From Chitinophagaceae bacterium (GTDB lineage Bacteria > Bacteroidota > Bacteroidia > Chitinophagales > Chitinophagaceae): a stretch of 64,000 nucleotides of DNA. A program made the position numbers and the translations under genes. Shown piece by piece: positions 18,167 through 28,123 of this stretch; the stretch's first letter is position 1, and each line of letters opens with the position of its first letter. Location: positions 868,001-932,000 of the forward strand of contig JADJFD010000001.1 of the NCBI GenBank assembly GCA_016708765.1, written 5' to 3'. The notes beneath the pieces are model-generated. The model worked only from the letters and a program-made list of their open reading frames with translations, did not search any database and was not told the origin of the DNA.

Positions 18167-19322
18167 TTAACGAAGTTGAGCTGCTGAAGCCCTGAATACA
18201 ACGGATTTAGCGGCAGCAGCCAGGTAAACAGTTGCGCCGGAAATACAACGGCAGATGGAGTTCCTGCTTGCAGCTTAATGGTGGTATCATCATCATCTGC
18301 TTCCACAACACCTTTCAGTTAACAAAACTATTTGTTGTAGTGGGATTGAAAGAAGCCACATCTCCTTTTTCCATTTCAAAACACTGAGGGTAAAATCAGT
18401 ACCGGTGTATTATAGGTCCTCTCCCTTCTCCATTTACATCACCTGTAATTATTTGTGGAATGGTGGCTTCTGCATTTTACATGCTTCATCAATTCAACAA
18501 CATCAATATGTTTGTAGTTAGTCCGTCGCGGAGTACATTATCCGAATTCGCCATGATCTCTACATTCTGTCCTTCCAGATATGCATGGCATTACCGTCCG
18601 CTTGAAATTTCACCTTTTTCAACTGAATGATGTTGAATATATAACAGAAAAAAAATTCCCAGTCAATATTGCCATCGGTATTAAATGTGGGAAGCGGCTT
18701 TGGATGCCCAATTCGTTGTTGATTTATCAGATGCTTCATCTTTATATATATCTGTTAGGTTGTTCAATAATGGCAGAAGTAAATTGATTTACTTTGCCTG
18801 CGGCATTTCCATTACATGTTGGTATAAGCCAGCATAACCCAATCTGGTTAAACACCGGAAGTAACTCGTTAAGCTCAGTAACATTGGTCAAGGTATTAAT
18901 CAACGCTTTGTTGGTTTGAATCCATGCAATAACTCAAAGTCGCTTAATGCCACCATCAGTTCCGGCTTATGATTGTCATCTTTATATGAACGGTTTGGCG
19001 CATCGAGCGGAATTCCTTCTGCTTCTTCTCTTGCAAATTCTATTTCCGCAGCATCTTTGGAAGGATGTACCTGAATGGATAACATATCTTTACATCCAAC
19101 ACTTTAAATAAATAAGGCAAACTGTTGGCAATTGCATTTAATTCAGTAGGAATACTTCCACCCGTATCTACAACAGACTGACCTAAAGGATGCGTACCCA
19201 TCCAATATTCAGTATGAGGAATTTTCTTTTCATTTACTTTTTCAATAAAGAAGGAATAAAAGAAATGCCAACCCCATTCATAATGCTTTTACAACACCTG
19301 TTAATTTGTAAATCCTCCATAG
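18167..19322 (-). CDS. manA: Class I mannose-6-phosphate isomerase (frameshifted)
   Basis: This enzyme interconverts mannose-6-phosphate and fructose-6-phosphate, a zinc-dependent cupin reaction. The N-terminal part reads IYKLTGVVKHYEWG; the metal-site blocks are LSIQVHPSKD (His) and DNHKPELMVAL (Glu). A C-terminal cupin strand ends AAAKSVVFRASAAQLR before TAA at 18167-18169. Shifts are frequent between 18300 and 18900 and near 19085 and 19280. The repaired length of about 385 residues fits the family. The start is uncertain: the ATG nearest 19322 needs a one-base correction. It is divergent from the YraN gene with about 45 bases between them. Confidence 0.8.
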
Positions 19323-19366
19323 AATAATGTCTTCCTGATTTTGTAATTTGCCGATAAAGATACTAC

Positions 19367-19711
19367 ATGGCGTCTCATAATGAACTAGGAAAAGAAGGAG
19401 AAGAATTAGCTGCTAAATGGCTGAGTGAGTATGGCTATACTATCCTGCATGCAAACCGGCGGCACTCGCATTATGAAATTGACATCGTTGCTACCAAAGG
19501 AAAGTTTTTACATTTTGAAGTGAAGGCGAGAAAGGCCGCCATTTGGCTACCCGGAAGACAGCGTTACCAAAAAGAAATTTAAAATTTACAAAAAGCAGCG
19601 GATGAGTGTTTGTTTTTAAATCCTGAAGTGATTGATACAGTATGATGATTTCGATTACGATGAATGGGAAGGAGACGGAGTATTTTTTTGATTGAAGATA
19701 TCTTTTTATAG
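19367..19711 (+). CDS. YraN/UPF0102 family nuclease-like protein (frameshifted)
   Basis: This is a small protein with the endonuclease-like fold of UPF0102. The start MASHNELGKEGEELAAKWL matches the conserved N-terminus (N-x-x-x-G-x-x-G-E-x-x-A), followed by HYEIDIVATKGKFLHF and EVKAR, which hold the acidic/lysine PD-(D/E)XK-like site. A shift near 19525 leads to GYPEDSVTKKKFKIYKKAAD, another near 19640 to SITMNGKETEYFLIEDIFL and TAG at 19709. The repaired length of about 115 residues fits. The role is unproven; holiday-junction or processing nuclease activity has been proposed from structure only. Confidence 0.8.
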
Positions 19712-19789
19712 GTGAATGGTCAATGATGAATAGTGAATGGAAATACAAGAACCCTATTAACCATGATTTCTTAATTAAATAATAATTAT

Positions 19790-20143
19790 ATGTTGAATCT
19801 TGCACAAAAATCTAGAGGTTTATAAAATTACATTGCTTTTGCAAAGAAGTCTATTTGATAACCAAATCTTATCCAAAGGAAGAACTATATGTTTTAGTAG
19901 CCAATTAAGAAGAGCAGCTATTTCAGTTTGCAGTAATATCGCTGAAGGATCTGCCAGAAGCTCTAAATTGGAGAGAAAACGTTTTTATGAACATCCCGCA
20001 GTTCGCTGGTTGAAATAGAAACACAAATCGAAATATCAGTTTTACTCGAATATACTGATCATAAAAAAACAATCGAATTAAACAAGTCGATGGAATCGAT
20101 TTTTAAAATGTTAAGTAAACTCATTTCCAATCTGAGTGCCTGA
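19790..20143 (+). CDS. Four helix bundle protein (23S rRNA-IVP family), frameshifted
   Basis: ATG at 19790 gives MLNLAQKNLEVYK. After a shift near 19855 come VSQLRRAAISVCSNIAEGSA and RSSKLERKRFYE, then after another shift near 19995 SRSSLVEIETQIEIS. The S-N-I-A-E-G-x-x-R block is the signature of the TIGR02436/S23 four-helix bundle family, first found as intervening sequences of 23S rRNA genes and frequent in Bacteroidota chromosomes, often linked to accessory loci. The repaired length of about 117 residues is normal. No 23S gene is nearby, so this is a free-standing chromosomal copy. Its function is unknown. Confidence 0.85.
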
Positions 20144-20176
20144 CCCATTCACCATTCACCGTTCACAATTCACCAT
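20144..20176. repeat. Short tandem TTCACCA-type repeat
   Basis: Four consecutive variants of ATTCACCA/ATTCACAA follow the stop of the four-helix gene and overlap the stop of the leftward YkgJ gene. This simple repeat is typical of intergenic slippage tracts. Confidence 0.5.
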
Positions 20177-20670
20177 TGACCCGACTCATCATTTTCTCCA
20201 CCAACCTAAAAGTAGCCGGACACAGCTCAACATTCTGCTTATGCACATGATCGTATTCGCTGAACTTTTTGAGAGATGCGGAAAGTTCGAACAATCAACC
20301 GGTCTTACTTCGTAGATGCTACACTTATTATCCTTCAGATTCTAAGAACTGACATGGTTCTGTTTTATTCAGCCAGTCACGGTCGCCGCCTTTTTCTTTT
20401 CTTAGCCATTTATTCTGAAAAGCTTCAACTGTCATATTCAATGTGCTGATATGCTTTTCATATCAGTATTGGTAAATGTCGTACATTACCGTTTTGCAGC
20501 AATTGGACAGGTAAGACAATCAGTTTCCCTGCCAAACTTTTTTCCAATACCGCTATTTTTTTTATCCAATTCCACGGGGGAGCTTCTTCCCAATTTAGTA
20601 AGGAAGCGGCGCATACTATTTTTTTATCCTTTGCTTTTTGTCTAAACGAACGAAGATTAACGGGCTGCAT
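20163..20670 (-). CDS. YkgJ-family cysteine cluster protein (zinc/iron-chelating), frameshifted
   Basis: ATG at 20668-20670 begins MQPVNLRSFRQKAKDKK. Repair of shifts near 20600 and 20520 gives a CLTC..CC-type cluster, then MTVEAFQNKWLRKEKGGDRD, WLNKTEPCQFLE, NKCSIYEVRPVDCSNFPHLS and FSEYDHVHKQNVELCPATFRL before TGA at 20163. The C-x2-C...C...C-x-I-Y-x-x-R-P-x-x-C pattern is that of the YkgJ/CxxCxxCC family, which binds a metal or iron-sulfur centre. The repaired length of about 165 residues is normal. The role is unknown. Confidence 0.75.
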
Positions 20671-20778
20671 TATACCATGTGCCGAAGATACTATTTGAAA
20701 ACAATTGATTGAGCAGTAAAATAATATTCGTCTCTCAAATTTTCAATGGTTATTTTGCTTCACAACAAACCAATTATC

Positions 20779-21429
20779 ATGAAGACTTTTATTACTTTAG
20801 CATTATCATTTATTACTGCTATAATGTTTGTTGCCTGCGGCTCAAAATCAGCTGATGGGCCAGCAACTTTGCGACACTGCCTGCTTAACCGATAGTATTA
20901 ATTTTAAAGGAGACCATAAGCTAGAGCCGGCCGTGTTTATTATTAGTAACAATTGTAAGGCTGATAGCATTATTTGGACGTACAGTGATTAGGCGAATTA
21001 CGTAAAACAAGTTTTGAAGGCTTGATCGGAAGAACCCCGGAATATTAATAAAATTTTATTCGTTGTTATTTCAATAATGCAGATGTAGCATGGATACGTT
21101 TAACGATTGTGAAAGTGGCAGAGGGTTTCAGATTAAGTTACCGTACGATAGAAGTCAGAGTGTAAGTCCCAAAGGCAGTGGTATCATTAATCTTAATCCT
21201 AAATTTTCCATATCAGATAATTAGTAGTGTTTACTGACCGTGGCACCTATTTATCGAAGATATGAGTACAGGCAAAAGCTTCGATGATTTTCGGCGAAGT
21301 TTTGAAATTGATTACGACTACATGCATGACCATATAGACTCCGTAAACGTAACCAACACAAGAGCATGGACTAAAGTAAAGATTGGTAAAGAGTGGAAAG
21401 TAATTGAGAAGAATATTACGTTTGAATAA
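20779..21429 (+). CDS. Hypothetical lipoprotein (frameshifted)
   Basis: ATG at 20779 starts MKTFITLALSFITAIMFVAC, a lipoprotein signal peptide with the acylated Cys at residue 20 followed by GSKSADGPATC. Shifts near 20866, 20990, 21040 and 21225 link segments LEPAVFIISNNCKADSIIWT, DVAWIRFNDCESGRGFQIKL and IEDMSTGKSFDDFRRSFEID, ending KVIEKNITFE at TAA 21427. About 215 residues, beta-rich. The D-T-x-C-L-T-D-S-I-x-F-x-G start recurs in Chitinophagaceae lipoproteins of unknown function. A terminator follows 17 bases after the stop. Confidence 0.5.
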
Positions 21430-21445
21430 TAAGTTTTTGGACTTT

Positions 21446-21494
21446 ATCCCACAAGCACTAAGCAAAGAATACAGCAATAACGTCTTTGTGGGAT
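21446..21494 (+). terminator. Probable terminator
   Basis: ATCCCACAA (21446-21454) pairs with TTGTGGGAT (21486-21494), followed by TTTTTTA. The 31-base loop is long, but the T tract is well placed between the lipoprotein gene and xerD. Confidence 0.5.
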
Positions 21495-21529
21495 TTTTTA
21501 CCGCTTAAGAGAAAATCAACTCTTCAATA

Positions 21530-22426
21530 ATGTGGGGAACCTTATAAAAAAGGATTTAAAGCATACCTGCAATTAGAAAATCTCTTTCTGATAATTCTGT
21601 GCAAGCCTATCTGCGGGATATGGAATTACTGACGAATTATTTACAAGAATCAGCAGCGTTAAAAATCCGGCTGAAATTAAATTAAAAGATCTTCAGCAAT
21701 TTATTAAAATGGATTGCTGAACTAGGCATGACCGCTTTTCGCAAGCAAGAATTATTTCCGGCATCAGGGCTTTTATAAATATTGTTTGCTGGAAGATATT
21801 TCCAAAACTGATCCTACAGCATTGCTAGAAGCTCCCAAACAAAAAGGTTGTTGCCAGATGTGTTGAGTTTTTGATGAAATAGAAAAATCATTTCCTGCAT
21901 TGATCTCAGCAAACCAGAAGGCGGTCGAAACAAAGCAATACTGGAAACGATGTACAGTTGTGGGGCTTCGCATCAGAATTGTTAACCTTAAAATTTTCAG
22001 CTTTATTTGGATGTGGGTTTTATAAGAGTGTTGGCAAAGGTGATAAAGAAAGGCTAGTACCAATTGGCAGCAGTGCTATCAAGTATATTAACATTTATAA
22101 AAACACTATCCGGTTCACATAACTCCAACAAAAGGAAATGGAGGACATTCTTTTTCTAAACTATAGAGGGAGTAAATTATCGAGAGTAATGATCTTTTAT
22201 ATCATTAAAGACCTTGCAGGGAAAGCTGAGATAAAGAAAACAGTATCGCCACATACATTCCGGCATTCATTTGCCACACATCTTGTAGAAGGCGGTGCTT
22301 GACTTACGAGCCGTACAGGAAATGCTGGGGCATGCAAGCATTATTACCACTGAAATCTATACGCATCTCGACAGAGAATTTCTTAGAAAAACATTAGAAA
22401 ATTTCCATCCGTCTTTTAAAGACTAA
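21530..22426 (+). CDS. xerD: Tyrosine recombinase XerD (frameshifted)
   Basis: A site-specific tyrosine recombinase that resolves chromosome dimers with XerC. The start MWGT is followed by a core-binding SAM-like domain (SLSDNSVQAYLRDMELLTNY). The catalytic domain shows the first Arg in SCGLRISELL, the Lys in GKGDKERLVPIG, HTFRHSFATHLVEGGADLRA with the H-x-x-R box, and a distal His (LGHASI) and Tyr (TEIYTHL). Shifts near 21545, 21695, 21750, 21865 and 22300 are needed; the repaired length of about 299 residues is exactly that of XerD. Phage or ICE integrases are less likely given this length and the housekeeping context. Confidence 0.88.
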
Positions 22427-22428
22427 CC

Positions 22429-23500
22429 TTATTGAATAATTATTTTTTCTGTCATCTTCTTACTTGTCTTTTTATTAGTAAGCACTAAGAAATAACTGCC
22501 AGCAGCTACTTTAGGCACATCAATATTCAACACTTTTACCTTCCCATCAATCCATATTTCTTTTTGCAGTAACAACTGACCTGAAAGACTTAGAAAATTA
22601 ACTGCGTAATATCCTTCTTCCATCATTGCAATACCCAATGAAGCATTACCGCCTGACAGAACTGGATTGGGATATATAAAGAATTTATTTTGCGAAGCTG
22701 GAACTTCAATATCTCTGGTTACTATTTCATCGGTATTAGTATCAATTCCTCAACACTTAAACCTCCTGCAATAATTTCTCCTTTTACAAAACTTTGTGTG
22801 GAAGAAGTTGTCACATCTCCCATTATCATAGTAAGCTCAACCTTTAAAAAATTAATCGCATCTTTAATTATAACTTTTCGATTCAAATCCTACACATGAA
22901 ATGAGCAATGATTTATTATTACCAAGAAGTTCTGTATTAATCACAAACTCACCTTTCTCATCTGCTATATATGTATGTAATGTTTTGCCCACCTGGATAC
23001 TGGCAAAAGGAACAGCATTTCCAACTTCATCCACTATTTTCCCCTTGAGATTTTTCGTAATTACTTCAGTCGTACAAACAGTGGTATCTCCCATAAATGG
23101 TAAAATATTTTGTGCCACCATTCCCAGGGTTCTGAATTCGCTTGTCATTGGTGTACGGGTAGTATCTTTCTCTACAGGTATTACCTTACCCATTCTATTA
23201 TTTTGTGCAGATGCTTTGAAATCAAGAAAGCAGGCAGCAGTAAAGTAAAAAATGTTTTGCCCATGGAATTCTCTTTTTAGGAATTTCAATCTCTCTGTTG
23301 AGTTGATCCGTCATAAAACGACCGCAAATAGAACCTGTGGATGGCTTTTTTAAAAACTGTGCAACCTGCGTATCGCTCATGCTACTGAAATCAATGACTT
23401 GTTTTGGCAAGAGCCACAAAATTTACCCTTTGCATCAGGGCTCATCTTTTCCAGTTTTCATGACAAGGTTCGGCGATAGAGAGTGCTATTTTTTACTCAT
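22429..23500 (-). CDS. Four-Cys N-terminal domain / CarboxypepD_reg-like protein with T9SS-type C-terminal tail (frameshifted)
   Basis: The reconstruction starts near 23500 (MSKK). It continues with PCHENW, SPDAKGKFCGSCQKQVIDFS and SICGRF, a module with four conserved Cys seen at the N-terminus of many Bacteroidota CarboxypepD_reg and TonB-like proteins, then a hydrophobic helix near 23240. Next comes a CarboxypepD_reg beta domain (LKGKIVDEVGNAVPFASIQV, LLISCVGFESKSY). The C-terminus, after shifts near 22870 and 22700, is GYYAVNFLSLSGQLLLQKEI...GSYFLVLTNKKTSKKMTEKI, like a type IX secretion sorting domain. About 350 residues. A cytosolic Cys module plus a T9SS tail is topologically odd. It converges on xerD with two bases between stops. 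Confidence 0.65.
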
Positions 23501-23633
23501 AAAGAGGTTTTATTGTATTATTATCTTTTAAGATGCAAAGGATTTCTCAATTGCATAAACTTGTGGAGAAATCTAAAAAATGAGGGTTCCAAAAACGAAC
23601 CCCGATATCACTAACCGGCTGTTAAATGATTAG
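23501..23633. other. Intergenic gap
   Basis: Nothing recognisable beyond AT-rich sequence that should hold the promoter of the leftward four-Cys/CarboxypepD_reg gene. Confidence 0.5.
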
Positions 23634-25588
23634 CTATTTATTCTTACTTATTGGAAGGGTTTCTTCGTCGTCATCCGTATCAATACTTTTCTTTGGCTCT
23701 GGCTTTGATTTTGCAAGCAACTGAGCACTTTCTACTAATCTTATAAATTCAGAACGATAGCCTTCATCATCGTTGCCTCTTGCTTTGCGTGCCATTTCTA
23801 CCACACTAGTGTAAGAAGCAGCTGATTTGAATTCTGAATCCCTAAGCAACATGCCAAACTGTGCTACCGCTGCTGCAAAACGGAAATTGTCAGACGTTTT
23901 TGCAATAGCCACTTGTTTATCAGCAACAGGATGTTCTATTAGTTTGCTTACCCTCGCCATCAGGTGCTTTGTAGCGAAACTTCACTGTCAAGATTTCGTC
24001 AGTCTGTTTCGACTTGCTTAAAGGAGCTACATCTTTCTGGTATTTCAATGCATCCACATCTTTCAGAAAACTGCTTTTACACCTACGGGAATTACTTGCA
24101 GATGGCAGTTACGGTATGACCACTGCCTAATTCTCCGGCATCTTTTTATCATCATTAAAATCTTCTTTCGCCAACATCCTGTTTTCATAACCGATAAGGC
24201 GATAGCCTTGTACTTTAGCAGGATTAAATTCTATCTGCAGCTTTACATCTTTAGCAATGGTAAAGAGTGTTCCGCCAAATTCGTTCACCAATACTTTTTT
24301 TGCTTCGCTGATGCCATCTATATAGGCATGATTACCGTTTCCTTTATCAGCTAGCTTTTGCATTTTAGCATCCTGGTAATTACCCATGCCATAACCAAGT
24401 ATGGTTAAGAACACTCCACTCTTTCTTTCCGTTTCAATTAATCGCTCCATTGCATCATCACTGCTTTCGCCTACATTAAAATCTCCATCAGAACAAAGAA
24501 TTACACGGTTGTTACCATTTCTTACAAAATTTTCCTGAGCAGTTTTATAAGCCAGTTTTATACCAGCACCACCAGCGGTAGAACCACCAGCTTCTAATTT
24601 ATCAATCGCATCTTTGATCTTTGTTTTTCTGCTCCACTTGTTGGTGGTAACACAATGCCTGCGCTCCTGCATATACAACCATAGAAATTTTATCTTGCTC
24701 TCTTAGCTGATCTACCAGCATTTTCATAGAAGCTTTTACCAATGGTAATTTATTAGCACTCTGCATAGAGCCTGATACATCAATCAGGAAAACAAGATTT
24801 GATGCAGGAAGATTTTCTGTTGGAATTTTCTTTCCTTGCAAACCAATTAAAATAAGTTTGTGATCTTTATTCCAAGGCGCATCTGCAATTTCTGTATTGA
24901 TAGAAAAAGGATCGTTATTTGTTGGCTGCGGATATTCATACTTAAAGTAATTCACCATTTCTTCAATCCTTACGGAGCCAGCAGGTGGTAATTGCCCCTG
25001 GTTTAAAAAACGGCGAACATTGCTATACGATGCTGCATCTACATCAATAGAGAAAGTAGATAAAGGATTGTCGTTTACTTTCATAAACTGATTTTCAGTT
25101 ATTTTATCATAACCTTCCTGATTAAAATCGACAAACTCATCGTCTGTTCTTTAAAATCATAATATCCTTGTTCTGTATTAACGCTGGAGCCGAACCGACT
25201 AACCCACGGCCGTTATAAGACTTTGTAGAATAGCCAAGTGTTCTTTTTGTGCTGCCTGACCTTGTGCTGTAACAATTACTTCTTGTAATTCTTTTTTACT
25301 TGTGCTAAGTACAATATCAATAACAGCCTTTCCATTTACTTTCATCTCAACTGTTTGATAGCCTAGTGTGGAATAAATCAATGTGCCAGAAGATGAAGAA
25401 ATTGTAAGCTGTACTTACCTGAAGCATCAGTAAAAGTTCCACTTGAGCTTCCTTTATATTTAACAGAAACAGATGAAAGAGGGTTACCTTTTCATCTGTA
25501 ACTGTTCCGGAAACGTGTGAGACTTGACGGGACGGAATGCCAGCATTATTAAAATAATGGGCATTATTAATAGGAGTATTCGTTTCAT
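23634..25588 (-). CDS. VWA-domain protein with CarboxypepD_reg N-terminus, YfbK-like (frameshifted)
   Basis: ATG at 25586-25588 begins MKRILLLIMPIILIMLAF, a signal peptide. Next is a CarboxypepD_reg domain (GTFTDASGKYSL, LIYSTLGYQTVEMKVNGKAV) ending in KKELQEVIVTAQG. The YfbK-type module follows: NDNPLSTFSIDVDAASYSNV, IRIEEMVNYFKYEYP-like sequence and a von Willebrand A domain with the MIDAS motif LIDVSGSMQSANKL, then GGSTAGGAGIKLAY and ILCSDGDFNVG. The C-terminus has AAAVAQFGMLLRDSEFKSA and an acidic tail. Shifts occur near 25490, 25410, 25240, 25100, 24670, 24120 and 23950. About 640 residues, periplasmic; likely binds a partner through a divalent cation. The exact role is unknown. Confidence 0.82.
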
Positions 25589-25749
25589 AATATAAGTATT
25601 TACATACCCAGATGCCGGTATTTAGAGGATTGCATAAACTATCTCAATATATCTCTGATTTTTTAACTCCGACTCTCTGCTTGAGGAGAGGATAGAATGA
25701 CTTTTCCTTTATTAGGAATGCTAATAGGAAGAGGTTTTGATGACCAATG

Positions 25750-25812
25750 TTCTGAACGATAAAAAGTGCGACGCAAGGGACGATGCCATATGCACTAAAG
25801 CTGGTTAAGTAA
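25750..25812 (+). repeat. Dispersed GCGACGCAA-core repeat, copy D
   Basis: Most diverged copy: TTCTGAACGATAAAAAGTGC then GACGCAAGGGACGATGCCAT and ACTAAAGCTGG. It shares GGGACGATGCCAT with copy E rather than with A-C. It sits in the divergent gap upstream of the sigma factor gene. Confidence 0.6.
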
Positions 25813-25837
25813 ATAATTATTCATTAATTTTAGACCG

Positions 25838-26428
25838 TTGTCATTTTTAAAGAACATATCTCATAACTCACTATCCGACAAGGAGCTGGTTGCTCTTTAC
25901 AAGGAATCTGGTGATATGGCCGTACTCGGAGAATTGTATCAGCGATACATGGAGCTGGTGTATGGTGTATGCCTTAAATATTATAAGGATCCGGAAACTG
26001 CGAAAGACAGTGTGATGCAAATATTTGAGGAACTGGGTACCAAAATTGAGAAAGCATGAAGTGGAGAATTTTAAACCTTGGCTGCACCAGGTGGCTAAAA
26101 ACCACTGTTTGATGCAACTGCGGACTCCCAAAAACATGAAAACAGTAGAGTTTAAATATGAACTTGTGCAATCAGAGGACAATGTGCATCTGAATGGTGT
26201 GTTGGAAAAGAGGAGAATTTCAAGAAACTGGAATTCTGCCTTGGCACTTTGACAAATGAGCAACGGGAAACTGTAAAACTATTTTACCTGGATGGAAAAT
26301 GTTATAATGAAATAGTAGAAATAACCGGACTGGAATGGAATCAGGTGAGAAGTTTTATACAAAATGGACGACGAAATTTGAAACTATGTATGGAGAATGA
26401 AAAGTTGGGAGTGGGAAATGAGTTATAG
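25838..26428 (+). CDS. ECF-type RNA polymerase sigma factor (frameshifted)
   Basis: Region 2: SDKELVALYKESGDMAVLGE and LYQRYMELVYGVCLKYYKDP then AKDSVMQIFEEL, which carries the core-binding and -10 recognition helices. After a shift near 26055 the linker reads ENFKPWLHQVAKNHCLMQLR. After another near 26215, region 4 is LTNEQRETVKLFYLDGKCYN then EIVEITGLEWNQVRSFIQNG, a helix-turn-helix. About 196 residues; TTG at 25838 is the likely start. The TTG start, weak upstream signals and a downstream membrane partner fit a signal-controlled sigma factor. It is followed 37 bases later by its probable anti-sigma/TonB-like partner. Confidence 0.82.
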
Positions 26429-26465
26429 ACAATTGGCAAATAAAATACAAGGATTCTAATAATAA

Positions 26466-27880
26466 ATGGCTACAGATAATAACATAAATAATTTTACCGC
26501 CGCTGATATTGAAAAATATCATAAGGGTTTGCTTTCTGCCAAAGAAATGCATGAACTGGAAAAGCTGCAATGGATGATCCTTTTCTTGCGGATGCATTAG
26601 AAGGATATGCTATTGCTGGTGTAAATGTAGCCACTGATATTGCTGAACTTAAAGGAAGGCTTGCCCAAAAGACCATGCCTGAAGGCAGGCAGGCAGCATC
26701 TGCCAAAGTAATTCCTTTACAAACTACTGAACGAAAAAATAATTTCCGATTGTTAAAAGTGGCTGCTATGCTTCTGTTTGTTGCTGGTGCCGCATTTGCC
26801 GTTTATCAATTTGGATTTAATAAAAAGGCAGAATCAATTGCTCAGAATGAACCTGCAAAGCAACAGAAAATAAATTAACTGATGCTGCTGATTCCAATAC
26901 AGCTAACAAACCTGTTTCTGTAACTGAAAAGGCACCACAAGTGAAACAGTAGAACAACCTTTAACAACAGATCAAACTTCAAATACTTCTGGTAGTGGAG
27001 CAGTTGAAAAAAGGAAGTCAGCATTTCAATGGATGATGAAAAAGCAGTTCCTCCAGCCCCTGTAGTTGCTACGCCAACAATAAAAAACAATGAGCCCCAA
27101 AGAGCTATAGGAAATGCAACTGAGAAAAAAATATTGGGTAAAGAAGAAGTAAAACCAGGAAGTGAAGAAGGGAAGCAAGAAATTGATGTAGTTACTACGA
27201 AAGATAAAGCAGCGCAAATAGAAGATAATTTCGAATCAAGAAAAAGAGCTGTAGCTGCTACCAAAAAAATTGATGATCAGAATTATCGTAATCAAACTAC
27301 AAATATTTTTCGTGGCCGTGTAACCGATCAGAATAATGTAGGTGTGCCTTTTGCTAATGTTACTAATCTGGAAGAAAACACCGGTACTTATACTGATGTA
27401 AGAGGATATTTCAATCTTAGCTATCCCGATTCAATAGTAGATGTGCAGGTACGTTCCATCGGATTTGAAAATAATAATATACAATTGAGAAATGCAGCAC
27501 CAACTAACCAAGTTGTTTTACAAGATGATAGGAGCGTATGTCTGAAGTAGTGATAAGCCAACAAAAGCCGAACCTGCAAGCAAGGTCTAATAACAATAGC
27601 ATGCAACTGGAAGAACCAGAACCATCAGATGGGTGGGCATATTATGATAATTATCTTGTAAATAATATTCAATTACCAGATGATTATAAATCCAAGTCGG
27701 TAAAGACAGGTGAAGTACAAGTGTCTTTTGAAGTAAATAAAAATGGCGAGCCTGTAAACTTCAAAATAGTAAAATCGCTTTGCAGCAAATGCGATAAAAG
27801 CTATACGCCTTATTAAAGAAGGACCAAAATGGATACGCAAAGCAAAAAATAGCCGCACCACTGTTACTATTCCTTTCTAA
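26466..27880 (+). CDS. Membrane anti-sigma-like / CarboxypepD_reg / TonB C-terminal fusion (frameshifted)
   Basis: Four parts in one chain of about 470 residues. (1) N-terminal cytosolic segment FTAADIEKYHKGLLSAKEMH then AMDDPFLADALEGY, typical of anti-sigma proteins paired with ECF factors. (2) One transmembrane helix (LLKVAAMLLFVAGAAFAVYQ). (3) A Pro/Glu/Lys-rich linker, then a CarboxypepD_reg beta domain (FRGRVTDQNNVGVPFANVTN, SIGFENNNIQL). (4) A TonB C-terminal-like domain with KTGEVQVSFEVNKNGEPVNF and KSLCSKCD, then after a shift AIRLIKEGPKWIRKAKNSRT and TVTIPF, stop 27878. Shifts are near 26565, 26875, 26950, 27010, 27540 and 27790. Periplasmic C-terminus inferred. It probably holds the sigma factor and senses an envelope signal. 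Confidence 0.75.
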
Positions 27881-28038
27881 CAGAACCATTTACCTTTCAT
27901 GTGTATATTATAGTTTTAGAAATTTGTCACATGTAATGCCCTAAATAATCAAAACTGATTGCTATACATCTGCTTATGGGCATTTCATAACGTTATTCTT
28001 CAATCTGTAATTAGCCAGTCGGATTTACCTGATTCTCC

Positions 28039-28046
28039 TACCTTTG
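28039..28046 (+). promoter_or_regulatory. Bacteroidota -7 promoter box (TACCTTTG)
   Basis: Exact TAnnTTTG match followed by C, giving a leader of about 70 bases before the DUF2911 gene. A TTTTGTG/CACAAAA hairpin (28077-28094) lies in the leader. Confidence 0.6.
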
Positions 28047-28123
28047 CACTTCGAAAATCTTTAAAGACAATAGCAATTTTGTGACAACACAAAACGACTA
28101 TTAAACATTAAAATAATACACAC

